Assembly: GCF_900143275.1 (NCBI RefSeq) | Contig: NZ_FSRO01000001.1 | Coordinates: forward strand, 992,001 to 1,056,000 | Reading direction: 5' to 3' | Length of the DNA: 64,000 nucleotides | From: Nitrosomonas cryotolerans ATCC 49181 | GTDB taxonomy: Bacteria; Pseudomonadota; Gammaproteobacteria; Burkholderiales; Nitrosomonadaceae | In this document: positions 1-9,415 of the stretch, piece after piece | How the letters are laid out: every line of letters starts with the position of its first letter | Numbering within the stretch: position 1 is the stretch's first letter | Translations under genes and position numbers: made by a program | The notes under the pieces: model-generated | The model's input: only the letters and a program-made list of their open reading frames with translations | Database searches by the model: none | What the model was told of the DNA's origin: nothing

Positions 1-68
1 TATTAAAGCTAGAATAATGATTGTTTGGTAATAGTTTTGATTAACAGAAAGAAACAGGAGAAACAAAT

Positions 69-881
69 ATGGCAACAACAATGGGAACAAGTAGCGCAGC
101 CAGCGCAAAAGTCGACTATGACATGACGGAATGGTACGACTCAAAGTACTATAAGATCGGTCTAGCGACAATGCTTGCTTTAGCGACTTTCTGGATTTGG
201 TATCAGCGTACATTTGCTTATTCACATGGTATGGATTCAATGGAACCGGAATTCGAACGCGTCTGGATGGGGTTGTGGCGCGTGCATATGACCGTTATGC
301 CATTATTCGCATTAGTCACTTGGGGTTGGATTCTGAAGACTCGCGATACCAAAGAGCAGTTGGATAATCTGGATCCGAAACTGGAAGTCAAGCGTTATTT
401 CTATTTTCTGATGTGGCTGGGTATCTACCTGTTTGGTGTTTACTGGGGCGGTAGTTTCTTTACTGAGCAAGATGCATCATGGCATCAGGTTATTATCCGT
501 GACACTAGCTTTACCCCAAGTCACGTTGTAGTGTTCTATGGTTCATTCCCGATGTACATCGTTTGTGGTGTTGCTTCATACCTGTACTCAATGACCCGTC
601 TGCCACTGTATAGCCGTGGCACATCATTTCCGCTGGTTATGGCAATTGCAGGTCCACTCATGATTCTGCCAAACGTGGGTCTTAATGAATGGGGTCATGC
701 TTTCTGGTTCATGGAAGAGCTGTTCAGTGCACCGTTACACTGGGGTTTTGTGATACTGGGCTGGGCTGGACTGTTCTCAGGCGGGATTGCAGCACAGATC
801 ATTACGCGTTATTCCAACTTGACAGATGTGATCTGGAATAATCAGAGTAAAGAAATTCTCAATAACCGGATTGTTCCTTAA
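69..881 (+). CDS. amoC: Ammonia monooxygenase subunit C
   Basis: Integral membrane subunit of the copper enzyme that oxidises ammonia to hydroxylamine. The protein has 270 residues, the usual length for betaproteobacterial AmoC, with about six hydrophobic segments. Asp135, His139 and His152 keep the D-x3-H-x12-H spacing of the membrane metal site known from PmoC of particulate methane monooxygenase. The ATG is preceded by an AGGAG-type ribosome binding site at 56-60. It is the first gene of amoCAB and is separated from amoA by about 195 bases that contain a hairpin. Recognition rests on strong resemblance to Nitrosomonas AmoC. Confidence 0.97.
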   Translation: MATTMGTSSAASAKVDYDMTEWYDSKYYKIGLATMLALATFWIWYQRTFAYSHGMDSMEPEFERVWMGLWRVHMTVMPLFALVTWGWILKTRDTKEQLDNLDPKLEVKRYFYFLMWLGIYLFGVYWGGSFFTEQDASWHQVIIRDTSFTPSHVVVFYGSFPMYIVCGVASYLYSMTRLPLYSRGTSFPLVMAIAGPLMILPNVGLNEWGHAFWFMEELFSAPLHWGFVILGWAGLFSGGIAAQIITRYSNLTDVIWNNQSKEILNNRIVP

Positions 882-895
882 TCTCAGGTTATGAT

Positions 896-935
896 GGATA
901 TCCCCGTATCGTGTTTTATTGAGGTGGGGATGTCC
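896..935 (+). promoter_or_regulatory. Hairpin in the amoC-amoA spacer
   Basis: GGATATCCCC at 896-905 pairs imperfectly with GGGGATGTCC at 926-935 across a roughly 20-base T-rich loop. No T-run follows, so it looks more like an mRNA processing or stabilising hairpin, or a weak attenuator, than a strong terminator. In Nitrosomonas amoC, amoA and amoB are known to accumulate as separate transcripts, which makes a structure here plausible. The role is inference. Confidence 0.45.
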
Positions 936-1019
936 GCAAATTGTAATGACGTTAGTTTGTATTTGGGGAAGAAGTGAATGCAAACTAGCGGCGCGGTAAA
1001 TCGTAGTAAAAAGTAGTAA

Positions 1020-1900
<881 letters not shown>

Positions 1901-1901
<1 letters not shown>

Positions 1902-3163
1902 TGAGTATAAAAAACATATTTAAGCTGGGCGTCATTGGCCTCTATGGGGTGGCGTATGGTGTAGCAACACTGGCATTAACGGTAGTATTAGATGTTTCAC
2001 CCGTAGCGGCACACGGTGAACGTTCACAAGAACCTTTCCTGCGGATGCGTACCATACAATGGTATGACCTGAAGTGGGGTCCTCAGACGACCAAAGTGAA
2101 TGATATCGCTACGATGACAGGTAAGTTTCACCTGGCAGAAGATTGGCCACGTGCAGTTGGCAAGCCTGAACGTGCGTTCTTCAACGTAGGTAGCCCTAGT
2201 CCTGTGTTTGTACGTTTGAGCACTAAGCTGAATGGTGAGCCTACCTTCATCGCTGGACCACTTGTCATTGGCCGTGACTATGAATTTGAAGTCAAGCTGA
2301 AAGCGAGAATTCCGGGACGTCACCATATGCACGCTATGGTGAACGTGAAAGATGCCGGTCCGATTGCGGGTCCTGCATCTTGGATGAACATCACCGGAAG
2401 CTGGGATGACTTTACCAACCCAATTAAAACGCTGACAGGCAAGACCATTGACACAGAAACATTCAATCATGGCAATGGTGTATTCTGGCATGCATTGTGG
2501 ATGGGTCTGGGTGTTTTCTGGATTGGTTACTTTGTAGCACGTCCGATGTTCCTGCCACGTAGCCGTGTATTGCTGGCTTATGGGGATGAGTTGTTGCTGG
2601 ACCCGATGGACAGGAAAGTCGGCTTGGCGGTAGCAATACTGACCTGTGCAATCGTCTGGGGCGGCTATCGTTATACAGAAACCGTACATCCTTATACCGT
2701 ACCGATTCAAGCGGGTGAGTCTAAAGTAGCACCGTTACCAATCGCACCTAATCCGGTAGCGATTAAAGTAACCCATGCTAACTATGACGTGCCTGGTCGT
2801 GCATTGCGTGTGACCATGAGCATCACCAATAACGGAGATACCGGTATTAACATCGGCGAATTCACCACAGCAGGTGTTCGTTTTGTTAATGCGCTGGGCC
2901 AAGAACATCTGGATCCAGCTTATCCGAGAGAACTGGTAGCGACTGGCTTATCGATGGATGATGATACAGCGATTGAACCAGGCGAAACTCGTGAAGTTAA
3001 AATGGAAGCCAAAGATGCATTATGGGAAGTTCAGCGTCTAATGGCTCTGTTGGGTGATCCGGAAAGTCGTTTTGGTGGTTTGTTGATGACCTGGGACGAA
3101 GAAGGTAATCGTTACATCAATAGTATTGCTGGCGCGGTTATACCGGTATTTACTAAGCTTTAA
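1901..3163 (+). CDS. amoB: Ammonia monooxygenase subunit B
   Basis: Subunit with two periplasmic cupredoxin-like domains, 420 residues. An N-terminal signal sequence ends at about Ala37, which makes His38 the mature N terminus. That histidine, with His142 and His144 in the HHMHAM block, corresponds to the CuB site of the PmoB/AmoB family. Two membrane segments (about residues 190-215 and 235-255) separate the soluble domains. It is the last gene of amoCAB, and a rho-independent terminator follows within about 20 bases, which isolates it from amoE. Confidence 0.98.
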
Positions 3164-3180
3164 TCTAAGCTCGGCATAAA

Positions 3181-3230
3181 AAACCGGTACGCCGCTGTCG
3201 TAAGACAGACAGAGGTGTGCCGGTTTTTTT
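3181..3230 (+). terminator. Rho-independent terminator after amoB
   Basis: AAACCGGTAC at 3181-3190 and its continuation pair with GTGTGCCGG before a run of seven T residues at 3224-3230. The stem is long with a short CGTAAGAC-type loop. It directly follows the amoB stop and should end most amoCAB transcripts. Downstream amoE-amoD-copCD would depend on read-through or their own promoter. Confidence 0.9.
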
Positions 3231-3353
3231 ATAAGTAACGTAATATCACGAATTCAGAGTGCCGCACAAAATCCAGAAATGGAATAATAAAGACGGAGGG
3301 GCATAAGCAAGCCTTATCTGTTTGAAGGCGCTCACCAGACAGGAGGGTTTGTC

Positions 3354-3953
3354 GTGGTTAGGCAAATAATACAGGTAAGTATTGCAGCCCTTATTCTGGC
3401 TACGACGCTATATGCAGGTGCAGCTTTGGCACATGGAAAAGTTGCCATAGAAGAGGATAGCTGTATGCGTCGGATCGGCGAGAATATGATACATTTTAGC
3501 GCTTACCAGCCGCAAAATGATATAGGTGGTCATTATTGTACCGATATTCCGCATGCGGGGGACACGGTGCTTGTGGTGGATTTGATCGATCCGGCACTGC
3601 GGGATATGCCGATAGGAATGAAAGTAATCAAAGGGAATAATGCAACTGATGGTGAAACAATAATCAATATACAGCCAGGTTATTTTAAAGATGGGGTAAT
3701 TAATACAGAGAGCACGCTAGAACAGGGAGAGCATGTGGTTATTGTGACGGCAGAAGGCGTGCCTCCGCTGAACTACCAATATCAGTTACGGGTAGAAATG
3801 ATCAATTATGCAGCGGTGTTTCGTGCTGCGATTGGGCCGGTGATTGGATTACTGCTGATGATTGTGCTTGGCTATAAGCTCGTGAAGTCAAAGCGACTGA
3901 AAAGCTGGTTGGCTTCCCGCCATTCAAAAATAAATGAGCAGTCTGGCGATTAA
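3354..3953 (+). CDS. amoE: AmoE, membrane-anchored periplasmic protein of the amo cluster
   Basis: This 199-residue protein occupies the position of orf4/amoE downstream of amoCAB in betaproteobacterial ammonia oxidisers. The start is GTG with AGGAGGG seven bases upstream. A signal peptide ends in LAHG, leaving an N-terminal His like that of AmoB. The body carries an ED-C...F-AYQP pattern shared with the next gene, and a C-terminal transmembrane helix is followed by a basic tail. AmoE and AmoD are diverged paralogues related to PmoD-type proteins, for which copper delivery or assembly has been proposed. The exact function is not established. Confidence 0.85.
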   Translation: MVRQIIQVSIAALILATTLYAGAALAHGKVAIEEDSCMRRIGENMIHFSAYQPQNDIGGHYCTDIPHAGDTVLVVDLIDPALRDMPIGMKVIKGNNATDGETIINIQPGYFKDGVINTESTLEQGEHVVIVTAEGVPPLNYQYQLRVEMINYAAVFRAAIGPVIGLLLMIVLGYKLVKSKRLKSWLASRHSKINEQSGD

Positions 3954-4003
3954 TGAAACAAGATTATTATGACCCATCATAATTTATACAGGAATACTCT
4001 CGC

Positions 4004-4582
4004 ATGTTTTTGCAATTAAATTTAATAAAACAAACTCTAGTATCAGTATTACTCGCAGCAAGTATGATATTTTCTGTGCAAGTGCAGGCACACGGTGGAT
4101 TGGCCCTGGCTGAGGATCTCTGTATCCTCACAGTTGGGCCTTATACCATGCATTTCACTGGTTATCAGCCATTAACTCAAGAAGAAGAATTCTGTGAAGA
4201 TATTCCTGAGGTTGGTAAAACCGTCGTGGCACTGGATTACATCAATGATGAATTACGCCCATTGACCACGGAAGTACGTATTATTCGCGACACAGGTTCA
4301 GAGGAGAATCTGGATGATATTACCGTATATCATCTGCCGCCAAAGGTTTATCCTAGCGCATCCATTGCGGTGGAGCATGTTTTTCCAGAGAAAGGTAAAT
4401 TCGTGGGCTTGGTTACGGTTACGGGTGGTGCGGAAGATTATGTATCCCGTTTTCCATTTTCGGTTGGTGAGGGAAGACCAACAAGTTGGGTGACAATTAT
4501 TCTACCAGTTGTGATTATTGTGGGAGCTGGTGCTTTTTTCTTTTCACGACGTCGTAAGGTTGAAACAACAGATACTGCTTAA
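4004..4582 (+). CDS. amoD: AmoD, membrane-anchored periplasmic protein of the amo cluster
   Basis: The 192-residue paralogue of AmoE lies 50 bases downstream. A signal peptide ends at QAHG. The conserved core has AEDLC, MHFTGYQP and FCEDIPEVGKTVVALDYI blocks that align with AmoE (EEDSC, IHFSAYQP, YCTDIPHAGDTVLVVDLI). A single C-terminal helix is followed by FFSRRRK, a stop-transfer tail. The family is found only with Amo/Pmo gene sets and is suspected to handle copper for the enzyme. The two shared cysteines may form a disulfide or bind metal. Function is inferred from family and context. Confidence 0.87.
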   Translation: MFLQLNLIKQTLVSVLLAASMIFSVQVQAHGGLALAEDLCILTVGPYTMHFTGYQPLTQEEEFCEDIPEVGKTVVALDYINDELRPLTTEVRIIRDTGSEENLDDITVYHLPPKVYPSASIAVEHVFPEKGKFVGLVTVTGGAEDYVSRFPFSVGEGRPTSWVTIILPVVIIVGAGAFFFSRRRKVETTDTA

Positions 4583-4696
4583 AGCGCTTTTTTGATGTTG
4601 AGATGAGGTTGCTGGATTGAACCCATTCTGATTAAAATTGTCTAATTCTAGATATAGAATTTCTCATAAAGCATGTGCTATCGAGGAGGAGTAATA

Positions 4697-5098
4697 ATGA
4701 ATCTTAAATCACTCATAATTCCCGTAATGAAGCGGATAATTATTATTTCGGGCATCATATTGATGCCGGCATGGCTGTTGCATGCCGATCCAGTATGGGC
4801 GCATACGGCATTAGTTAAATCGGAACCACCAAAACGTGCTGCACTTTCTGTACCGCCGACTCAAGTACAATTATGGTTTAACGAAGAAATTGAGGGAAAT
4901 TATGCATCAATTTCAGTATTAAGTGCAGATAAAAAACCAATTATTAGCGCAAATGCAGAGCCCGTACCGGATGATTTGAGATCAGTTGTATTACCCTTGC
5001 CGGAAATGAAGGCAGGACGGTATACCGTAGAATTTCGTGTTTTATCTATGGACGGCCATGTGGTTGAATCGGCTTATGATTTTAGTGTGAAAAATTAA
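4697..5098 (+). CDS. copC: CopC-type periplasmic copper-binding protein
   Basis: A small cupredoxin-fold copper carrier of 133 residues from the ATG at 4697. That start was preferred over an in-frame ATG 24 bases upstream because GAGGAGGAG precedes it. The signal peptide ends in VWA, and the mature protein starts HTALVKSEPP, giving the N-terminal His copper ligand typical of CopC. The C-terminal DGHVVESAYDFSV motif supplies the second conserved His. It lies immediately upstream of copD, the usual pairing, and closes the amo-associated copper set. Confidence 0.9.
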   Translation: MNLKSLIIPVMKRIIIISGIILMPAWLLHADPVWAHTALVKSEPPKRAALSVPPTQVQLWFNEEIEGNYASISVLSADKKPIISANAEPVPDDLRSVVLPLPEMKAGRYTVEFRVLSMDGHVVESAYDFSVKN

Positions 5099-5108
5099 GT
5101 ATAAGGAA

Positions 5109-7139
5109 ATGATAGATGTGATTGAGGTGGCTACCCATTGGTTTCAGTTGGCAGCTAATTTAACGCTGTTGGGTAGCTGCGTTTTTCTTGCAATGACCGA
5201 AAGTAGCCAGCCTGTTGCCAAGAGATCGTGGATTAATAGATTAGAAGCATTATTTCCTTGGTTAGGGTTAGGTGTGATAGCTGGGTTGATCGTAATTTTG
5301 GCGATCACAGCAGGGCAGGCGACCGGAAATGCCGCCAATATATGGCGACCAGGGATCTGGGTTGATTTTTTAGAAAACACTCGCGTGGGAGATGTCTGGG
5401 TCTGGCGAGCAGTATTAGCGATGATACTATTAGGTGTCATCTTATATCTTCGATATACTGCTAGGTCACGCTGGCATTATGTGTTTTGTGCCATAGTTGC
5501 TACTTTACCGCTAATAGCGGGATCACTCACTAGCCACTCTGCGGCGGAAGAGTTATCCTTGTTGTCCATTTTGCCTTATGCATTACATATTATTCTGGCA
5601 GGCGTTTGGCTGGGTGCATTACCGGCATTCTTACTGTTGTTATTTGCTTATGTAAAGACAGAAAAGGATAAGCAAACAAAGAATATCGATATTCAGGTTT
5701 TACAGCGATTTTCATTGATAGCTTTGCCTGCGATGCTACTTATCATTGCCTCGGGTATTTTTGTAGCAGATAGGATTTTTGATGGAAACTATGCGGCCTT
5801 ATTTGCGACACCATATGGCTGGCTACTGAATATAAAATTAGCTTTATTGGCAATTATTCTTGTGATTGCTGCGTATGTTCGTTCAAATTGCTTGCCAATA
5901 TTTACTCAGGCTGATAACCCGGCAGTTATCAGTGCTAGTGCTAGAGTCATGAGAAAATGGGTGCGTATTGAATTTGTCATCGCCTTGGTATTGTTATTAT
6001 TAGCGACAATTATTGCTAATACAACACCAGCTAAATATGCACCTATTGAGGAATGGCCCTATCCATTTCGATTTTCAATAGAGACCACTTGGAATGATGC
6101 TCGTGTAATCATTCAAGTTTGGACTGGAATTGCAATCCTGGCTTTGGCTGGTGGTGCTGTATGGCTGGGAAAATCACAGAAATGGAAATTGGGGCGCTTA
6201 ATCATTGTTCCGCTTTTCTTAGTGATTACGGGTTTTGCTGTAGCGTTACCCCCTTTAGCTATTGAGGCCTATCCGGAGACTTATCGTAGAACACCGATTC
6301 CTTTTGATGCGGTTTCAATTGCGAATGGTGCCGCACTTTATGCGCAGTACTGTGTTAATTGTCATGGGCCACAGGGAAAAGGTAATGGTATTCAGTCCAG
6401 AACATTGTCTACGGTTCCTACTGATATGCTCACTGAACCGCATACTGAAGAACATACCGCGGGCGATTTTTTTCATTGGATCAGTTTCGGAATTAATGAT
6501 ACTGAGATGCCGGGATATGTGGATGAATTGTCGGAAGATGATCGTTGGGATCTAGTAAATTTTATTCATGCTTTATCACGTGGTTATCAGGCAAGAATCC
6601 TGACGCCGGAGGTGGTTCCAAACAGACCTTATATGGTCCCCCCCGGTTTTTTTTATACTGCAGAGGATGGCAGTAGTGGTATTTTGGCAGATTTTAGAAA
6701 ACAGAAATCAGTATTGCTTGTTATATTTTCATGGCCAGAATCGCTTGATAGGCTGAAACAACTCGCGCAAGTCTACGATGTATTAAATGATCAAAACACG
6801 TTAGTGCTGGCTGTTCCCAAGGAGGGGCTTGATGCGGAAACAATTAAAAATATTGCGACTGATATCCCCTTTCCAATTGTGACGGAAGGCGCATCGGAAA
6901 TTGCACATAGCTATGCCTTATCTCGACGAACATTTAGCCGTCCGGATATACTGGGAGCGGGAGTGATTCCTGATCATATGGAGTTTCTGATAGACCGTTA
7001 TGGCTATTTACGCGCGCGCTGGATTCCACCAACAGAAAACACATTGGGTTGGGATGATACTGATTTATTGATAAAACAGGTTAGTTTGTTTAATCAGGAA
7101 GAGTCGATACTGCCGCCGCCAGATGAATATGTCAATTAG
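5109..7139 (+). CDS. copD: CopD-type copper permease fused to cytochrome c and thioredoxin-like domains
   Basis: This 676-residue multidomain protein starts 10 bases after copC. Residues 1 to about 390 are a polytopic membrane region with CopD features. Residues about 400-490 form a class I cytochrome c domain with Cys415-Val-Asn-Cys418-His419 and a likely axial Met467. Residues about 515-650 resemble a peroxiredoxin or thioredoxin fold (LLVIFSWPES...LVLAVPKEG...IDRYGYLRARW) but lack a CxxC. Plain CopD is much shorter (about 300 residues), so the tail is a fusion. Copper import coupled to periplasmic redox control is a plausible role, but inferred. Confidence 0.88.
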   Translation: MIDVIEVATHWFQLAANLTLLGSCVFLAMTESSQPVAKRSWINRLEALFPWLGLGVIAGLIVILAITAGQATGNAANIWRPGIWVDFLENTRVGDVWVWRAVLAMILLGVILYLRYTARSRWHYVFCAIVATLPLIAGSLTSHSAAEELSLLSILPYALHIILAGVWLGALPAFLLLLFAYVKTEKDKQTKNIDIQVLQRFSLIALPAMLLIIASGIFVADRIFDGNYAALFATPYGWLLNIKLALLAIILVIAAYVRSNCLPIFTQADNPAVISASARVMRKWVRIEFVIALVLLLLATIIANTTPAKYAPIEEWPYPFRFSIETTWNDARVIIQVWTGIAILALAGGAVWLGKSQKWKLGRLIIVPLFLVITGFAVALPPLAIEAYPETYRRTPIPFDAVSIANGAALYAQYCVNCHGPQGKGNGIQSRTLSTVPTDMLTEPHTEEHTAGDFFHWISFGINDTEMPGYVDELSEDDRWDLVNFIHALSRGYQARILTPEVVPNRPYMVPPGFFYTAEDGSSGILADFRKQKSVLLVIFSWPESLDRLKQLAQVYDVLNDQNTLVLAVPKEGLDAETIKNIATDIPFPIVTEGASEIAHSYALSRRTFSRPDILGAGVIPDHMEFLIDRYGYLRARWIPPTENTLGWDDTDLLIKQVSLFNQEESILPPPDEYVN

Positions 7140-7181
7140 TATTACTCGAACCCGCTGTTTTCATCTATTTATATACTAAAA

Positions 7182-7757
7182 ATGAATAAATTATTGATAT
7201 TAATGTTAGGTATTGTGTTGTTGATTTTCCAGCCAATGAGTACGTTTGCTGAAGGAGCACAGAAGGCGGACGCATTACATGGTGGACAGCTTCGTAAAGC
7301 TGGACCCTACTATTTGGAACTTGTTGTCAAGCATAAGGAAATTGCACTTTACGTAACAGATCATGCCGGTAATGAGGTCAGTACTGAGAACGGAACAGGA
7401 AAAGTAAACATTCAATCTGGAAAAAATAAGCATAAAATAATGATTGAATTGGAGCCCGTATTGAATAATATTTTGCGGGGAGAGGGTGAGTTCTTGATAA
7501 AGTCCGATACAACAGTTATTGCTTTTATTAAACTCTCGGAGCAAGAAGCTTATACTGCACGATTTACACCGCTTAATTCAAATCGTGCAAAAGACAAAAC
7601 AGATATCAGTAGGCATCATCATGATGACCATGACCATGACCATGACCATGACCATGACCATGACCATGACCATGACCATGACCATGACCATGACCATGAC
7701 CATGACCATGACCATGACCATGATGCACATCATTCTATGGGTCATGAATCCAAATAG
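7182..7757 (+). CDS. Periplasmic protein with a long His-Asp metal-binding tail
   Basis: A 191-residue secreted protein. A signal peptide (residues 1-23, ending TFA) is followed by a soluble domain of about 105 residues beginning HGGQLRKAGPYYLELV. The C-terminal third is almost pure His-Asp, with about 16 consecutive DH units between HHHD and AHHSMGHE. Such tails bind Zn, Ni, Co or Cu. Directly downstream of copCD, it probably buffers periplasmic copper or another transition metal. The family is not named with confidence. The tail is encoded by near-perfect hexamer repeats, so its length is probably unstable. Confidence 0.75.
   Translation: MNKLLILMLGIVLLIFQPMSTFAEGAQKADALHGGQLRKAGPYYLELVVKHKEIALYVTDHAGNEVSTENGTGKVNIQSGKNKHKIMIELEPVLNNILRGEGEFLIKSDTTVIAFIKLSEQEAYTARFTPLNSNRAKDKTDISRHHHDDHDHDHDHDHDHDHDHDHDHDHDHDHDHDHDHDAHHSMGHESK
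7626..7721 (+). repeat. Tandem hexamer (GACCAT)16 encoding a DH repeat
   Basis: Sixteen consecutive copies of GACCAT, with no substitutions seen, encode Asp-His in the frame of the surrounding gene. Because the unit is a multiple of three, gain or loss of copies changes tail length without a frameshift. Perfect conservation at the DNA level suggests recent expansion by slippage. Confidence 0.95.
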
Positions 7758-7849
7758 TCGTCATTTCTAATAGAATTCCGGATACTATCAATTGCGAACT
7801 ATATTTCATTATTTCTTCTCGGAACGCATCAATATTCGTCACACATATT

Positions 7850-7936
7850 GAGACCTTTGCAAAACCCCAATAGTTTAGAAATTAACTATTTATAATCAAT
7901 AATCTAAAACTTTTGACGAGGACTTTTGCAAAGCTT
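7850..7936 (-). mobile_element. MITE-1 copy A
   Basis: About 87 bp, starting GAGACCTTTGCAAAA and ending with ACTTTTGCAAAG, a terminal inverted repeat. The AT-rich centre holds TATAATCAAT. Five further full copies occur in the window. No coding capacity. It sits beside the decayed TnpB element next to cobS. Flanking target duplication is not clear for this copy. Confidence 0.8.
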
Positions 7937-7939
7937 TCC

Positions 7940-8082
7940 TATTGTCTATCGGGATCGGTTAGTGACGTTGGCTGGCGGAGTTAGCTCTTGGAAATGATGT
8001 GGATCCGGTTTGTATTTAAGTGTGCTCGGATTGCGTACTGAGTGAGTAGGAAATTTCCTTCCTTTTGGGCGGAAGCAGTCAA
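7940..8082 (+). mobile_element. Decayed right end of a TnpB-type IS200/IS605 element
   Basis: Positions 7975-8019 read AELALGNDVDPVCI then stop, matching the end of the TnpB at 12620-13753 (AVSALGESISPVCI then stop). A hairpin follows (AAATTTCC/GGCGGAAG region) and then GCAGTCAAATT, the same right tip as the intact element. The tip ends at TCAA (8079-8082), and the minus-strand TCA supplies the cobS stop codon. Everything upstream of the last TnpB codons is gone; MITE-1 copy A lies in its place. Confidence 0.7.
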
Positions 8083-8813
8083 ATTAAAACTGCGGCAAGC
8101 AGAACGGCTACTTCTGTTATTTCAACTAGCGCACCTGCAGTATCGCCTGTTGTTCCACCTATGCGATGTAGCATACTGGCACGTACAGACAGAAAAACAA
8201 TAGCCGCTGCCATAATCAGAGCCAAGCTATTAACAGTATAAATAAATAAAATAAATATGATGGTTGTGATGACCACTATGATGCTTAGGTTACGTGGCTG
8301 ATGACGTGCCAGTGCAGAGCCTAATCCATGTGAACGGACGTAGGGGGTGGTTAATAGCAATAATGGTAATAGCGTTCTGCCAAGTATGACAGCAATGAAT
8401 AGCACAATGGGTGCATCATTCACAAACAGCGCATGCAGTGTTGCGAGCTTGAGTTGTAGGACTAATAGAATTGCAACAACACCGAATGGTCCGCAGTTGG
8501 GATCTTTCATAATAGTTAGGGTCTTATCTCGATCACCCATGCCGCCGATCCAGGCATCCGCGCTATCCGCCAAACCATCGAGATGCAAACCTCCAGTTAG
8601 TATTACCCATAAAGTGACGAGTAGTGCGGCTGCGACAAATGGAGGTGTATCGCTGAGTAACCAGCTGGATGCGACCAATAATGCTCCAATGAGTAAGCCA
8701 ACTAATGGGTAATAGAGTAGGGAACGTCCAATATCATGTTCACTGGGTTGTGATTTTAGCCGTACCGGTAAGCGTGTGAGAAATTGTAATGCAATAAGAA
8801 AAGGTTGAATCAT
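8079..8813 (-). CDS. cobS: Adenosylcobinamide-GDP ribazoletransferase (cobalamin synthase)
   Basis: Membrane enzyme joining adenosylcobinamide-GDP with alpha-ribazole (or its phosphate), the final assembly step of cobalamin. It has 244 residues, multiple hydrophobic segments and the conserved HLDGLADSADAW motif followed by GDRDKTLTIMKDPNCGPFG, which holds the metal-binding acidic residues. It is the last gene of the cob operon and overlaps cobC by 4 bases. Its stop codon lies inside the TCAA tip of a decayed TnpB element, so the last residue or two may differ from the ancestral protein. Confidence 0.95.
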   Translation of the reverse strand: MIQPFLIALQFLTRLPVRLKSQPSEHDIGRSLLYYPLVGLLIGALLVASSWLLSDTPPFVAAALLVTLWVILTGGLHLDGLADSADAWIGGMGDRDKTLTIMKDPNCGPFGVVAILLVLQLKLATLHALFVNDAPIVLFIAVILGRTLLPLLLLTTPYVRSHGLGSALARHQPRNLSIIVVITTIIFILFIYTVNSLALIMAAAIVFLSVRASMLHRIGGTTGDTAGALVEITEVAVLLAAVLI

Positions 8814-9415
8814 ACCGATATGTCGGTAATTAGCATGGAATGATGATGGTTTTGTCCGTATTCGACGCGAATACGTCGCATGGCGGCATGTTCTATCTCA
8901 AGTTCAAGCAGTCGCTCGATGGGGTGCTGCAAAATATGACAAAGCAAAGTGCGTATCACTCCACCATGTGTGATCAATAAAATTTTTTTGCCGGCGTATT
9001 GATCTATTATATGATGCCAGGCACATAAAACACGTGTGTTGAAATCGCTCAGACGCTCCGCATTGGGGGGCGTGAATTGCATGGGATTCTGCCAGAAACG
9101 GGTTAATGCAGCGGCATCTGTTTGCATTAATTCGGCTGCAGAATAGCCTTCCCACTGGCCAAAGTGTAATTCCTGAACACGCGCATCCTCTATCAAAGGT
9201 ATGGCATAACGCTGTGCCAGTGCTTGAGCAAATTGGGCGCAACGGATCAAGGGTGAGGTAATAATGTGATCCCAGCCGAGCGAATTTCTTTCAACCGTAT
9301 TCCACATCTGCAACCAGCCATGCTCGTTCAACGGCGTATCAGTGCTGCCTAGAAAGACGCGACCTCCTTGTGTTTCTCCATGGCGCATCAAATCGATAAT
9401 CGTTGTTGTTTTCAC
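8810..9415 (-). CDS. cobC: Alpha-ribazole phosphatase (histidine phosphatase family)
   Basis: Removes phosphate from alpha-ribazole-5'-phosphate or from cobalamin-5'-phosphate in nucleotide loop assembly. The 201-residue protein opens with [10 protein letters not shown], the RHG phosphohistidine motif of the phosphoglycerate-mutase-like superfamily, and has the second catalytic His in [10 protein letters not shown]. It overlaps cobT and cobS by 4 bases on either side, so it is coupled to both. The substrate is inferred from the operon; the fold assignment is certain. Confidence 0.9.
   Translation of the reverse strand: MKTTTIIDLMRHGETQGGRVFLGSTDTPLNEHGWLQMWNTVERNSLGWDHIITSPLIRCAQFAQALAQRYAIPLIEDARVQELHFGQWEGYSAAELMQTDAAALTRFWQNPMQFTPPNAERLSDFNTRVLCAWHHIIDQYAGKKILLITHGGVIRTLLCHILQHPIERLLELEIEHAAMRRIRVEYGQNHHHSMLITDISV

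Noticed and set aside
2024..2710. 228-codon minus-strand frame within amoB
   Set aside because: Antisense to a certain gene and rich in Cys, His and Thr as expected of a shadow frame.
7519..7770. Open frame rich in Met-Thr repeats
   Set aside because: It is the second frame of the GACCAT repeat inside the His-Asp gene; no start signal or family.
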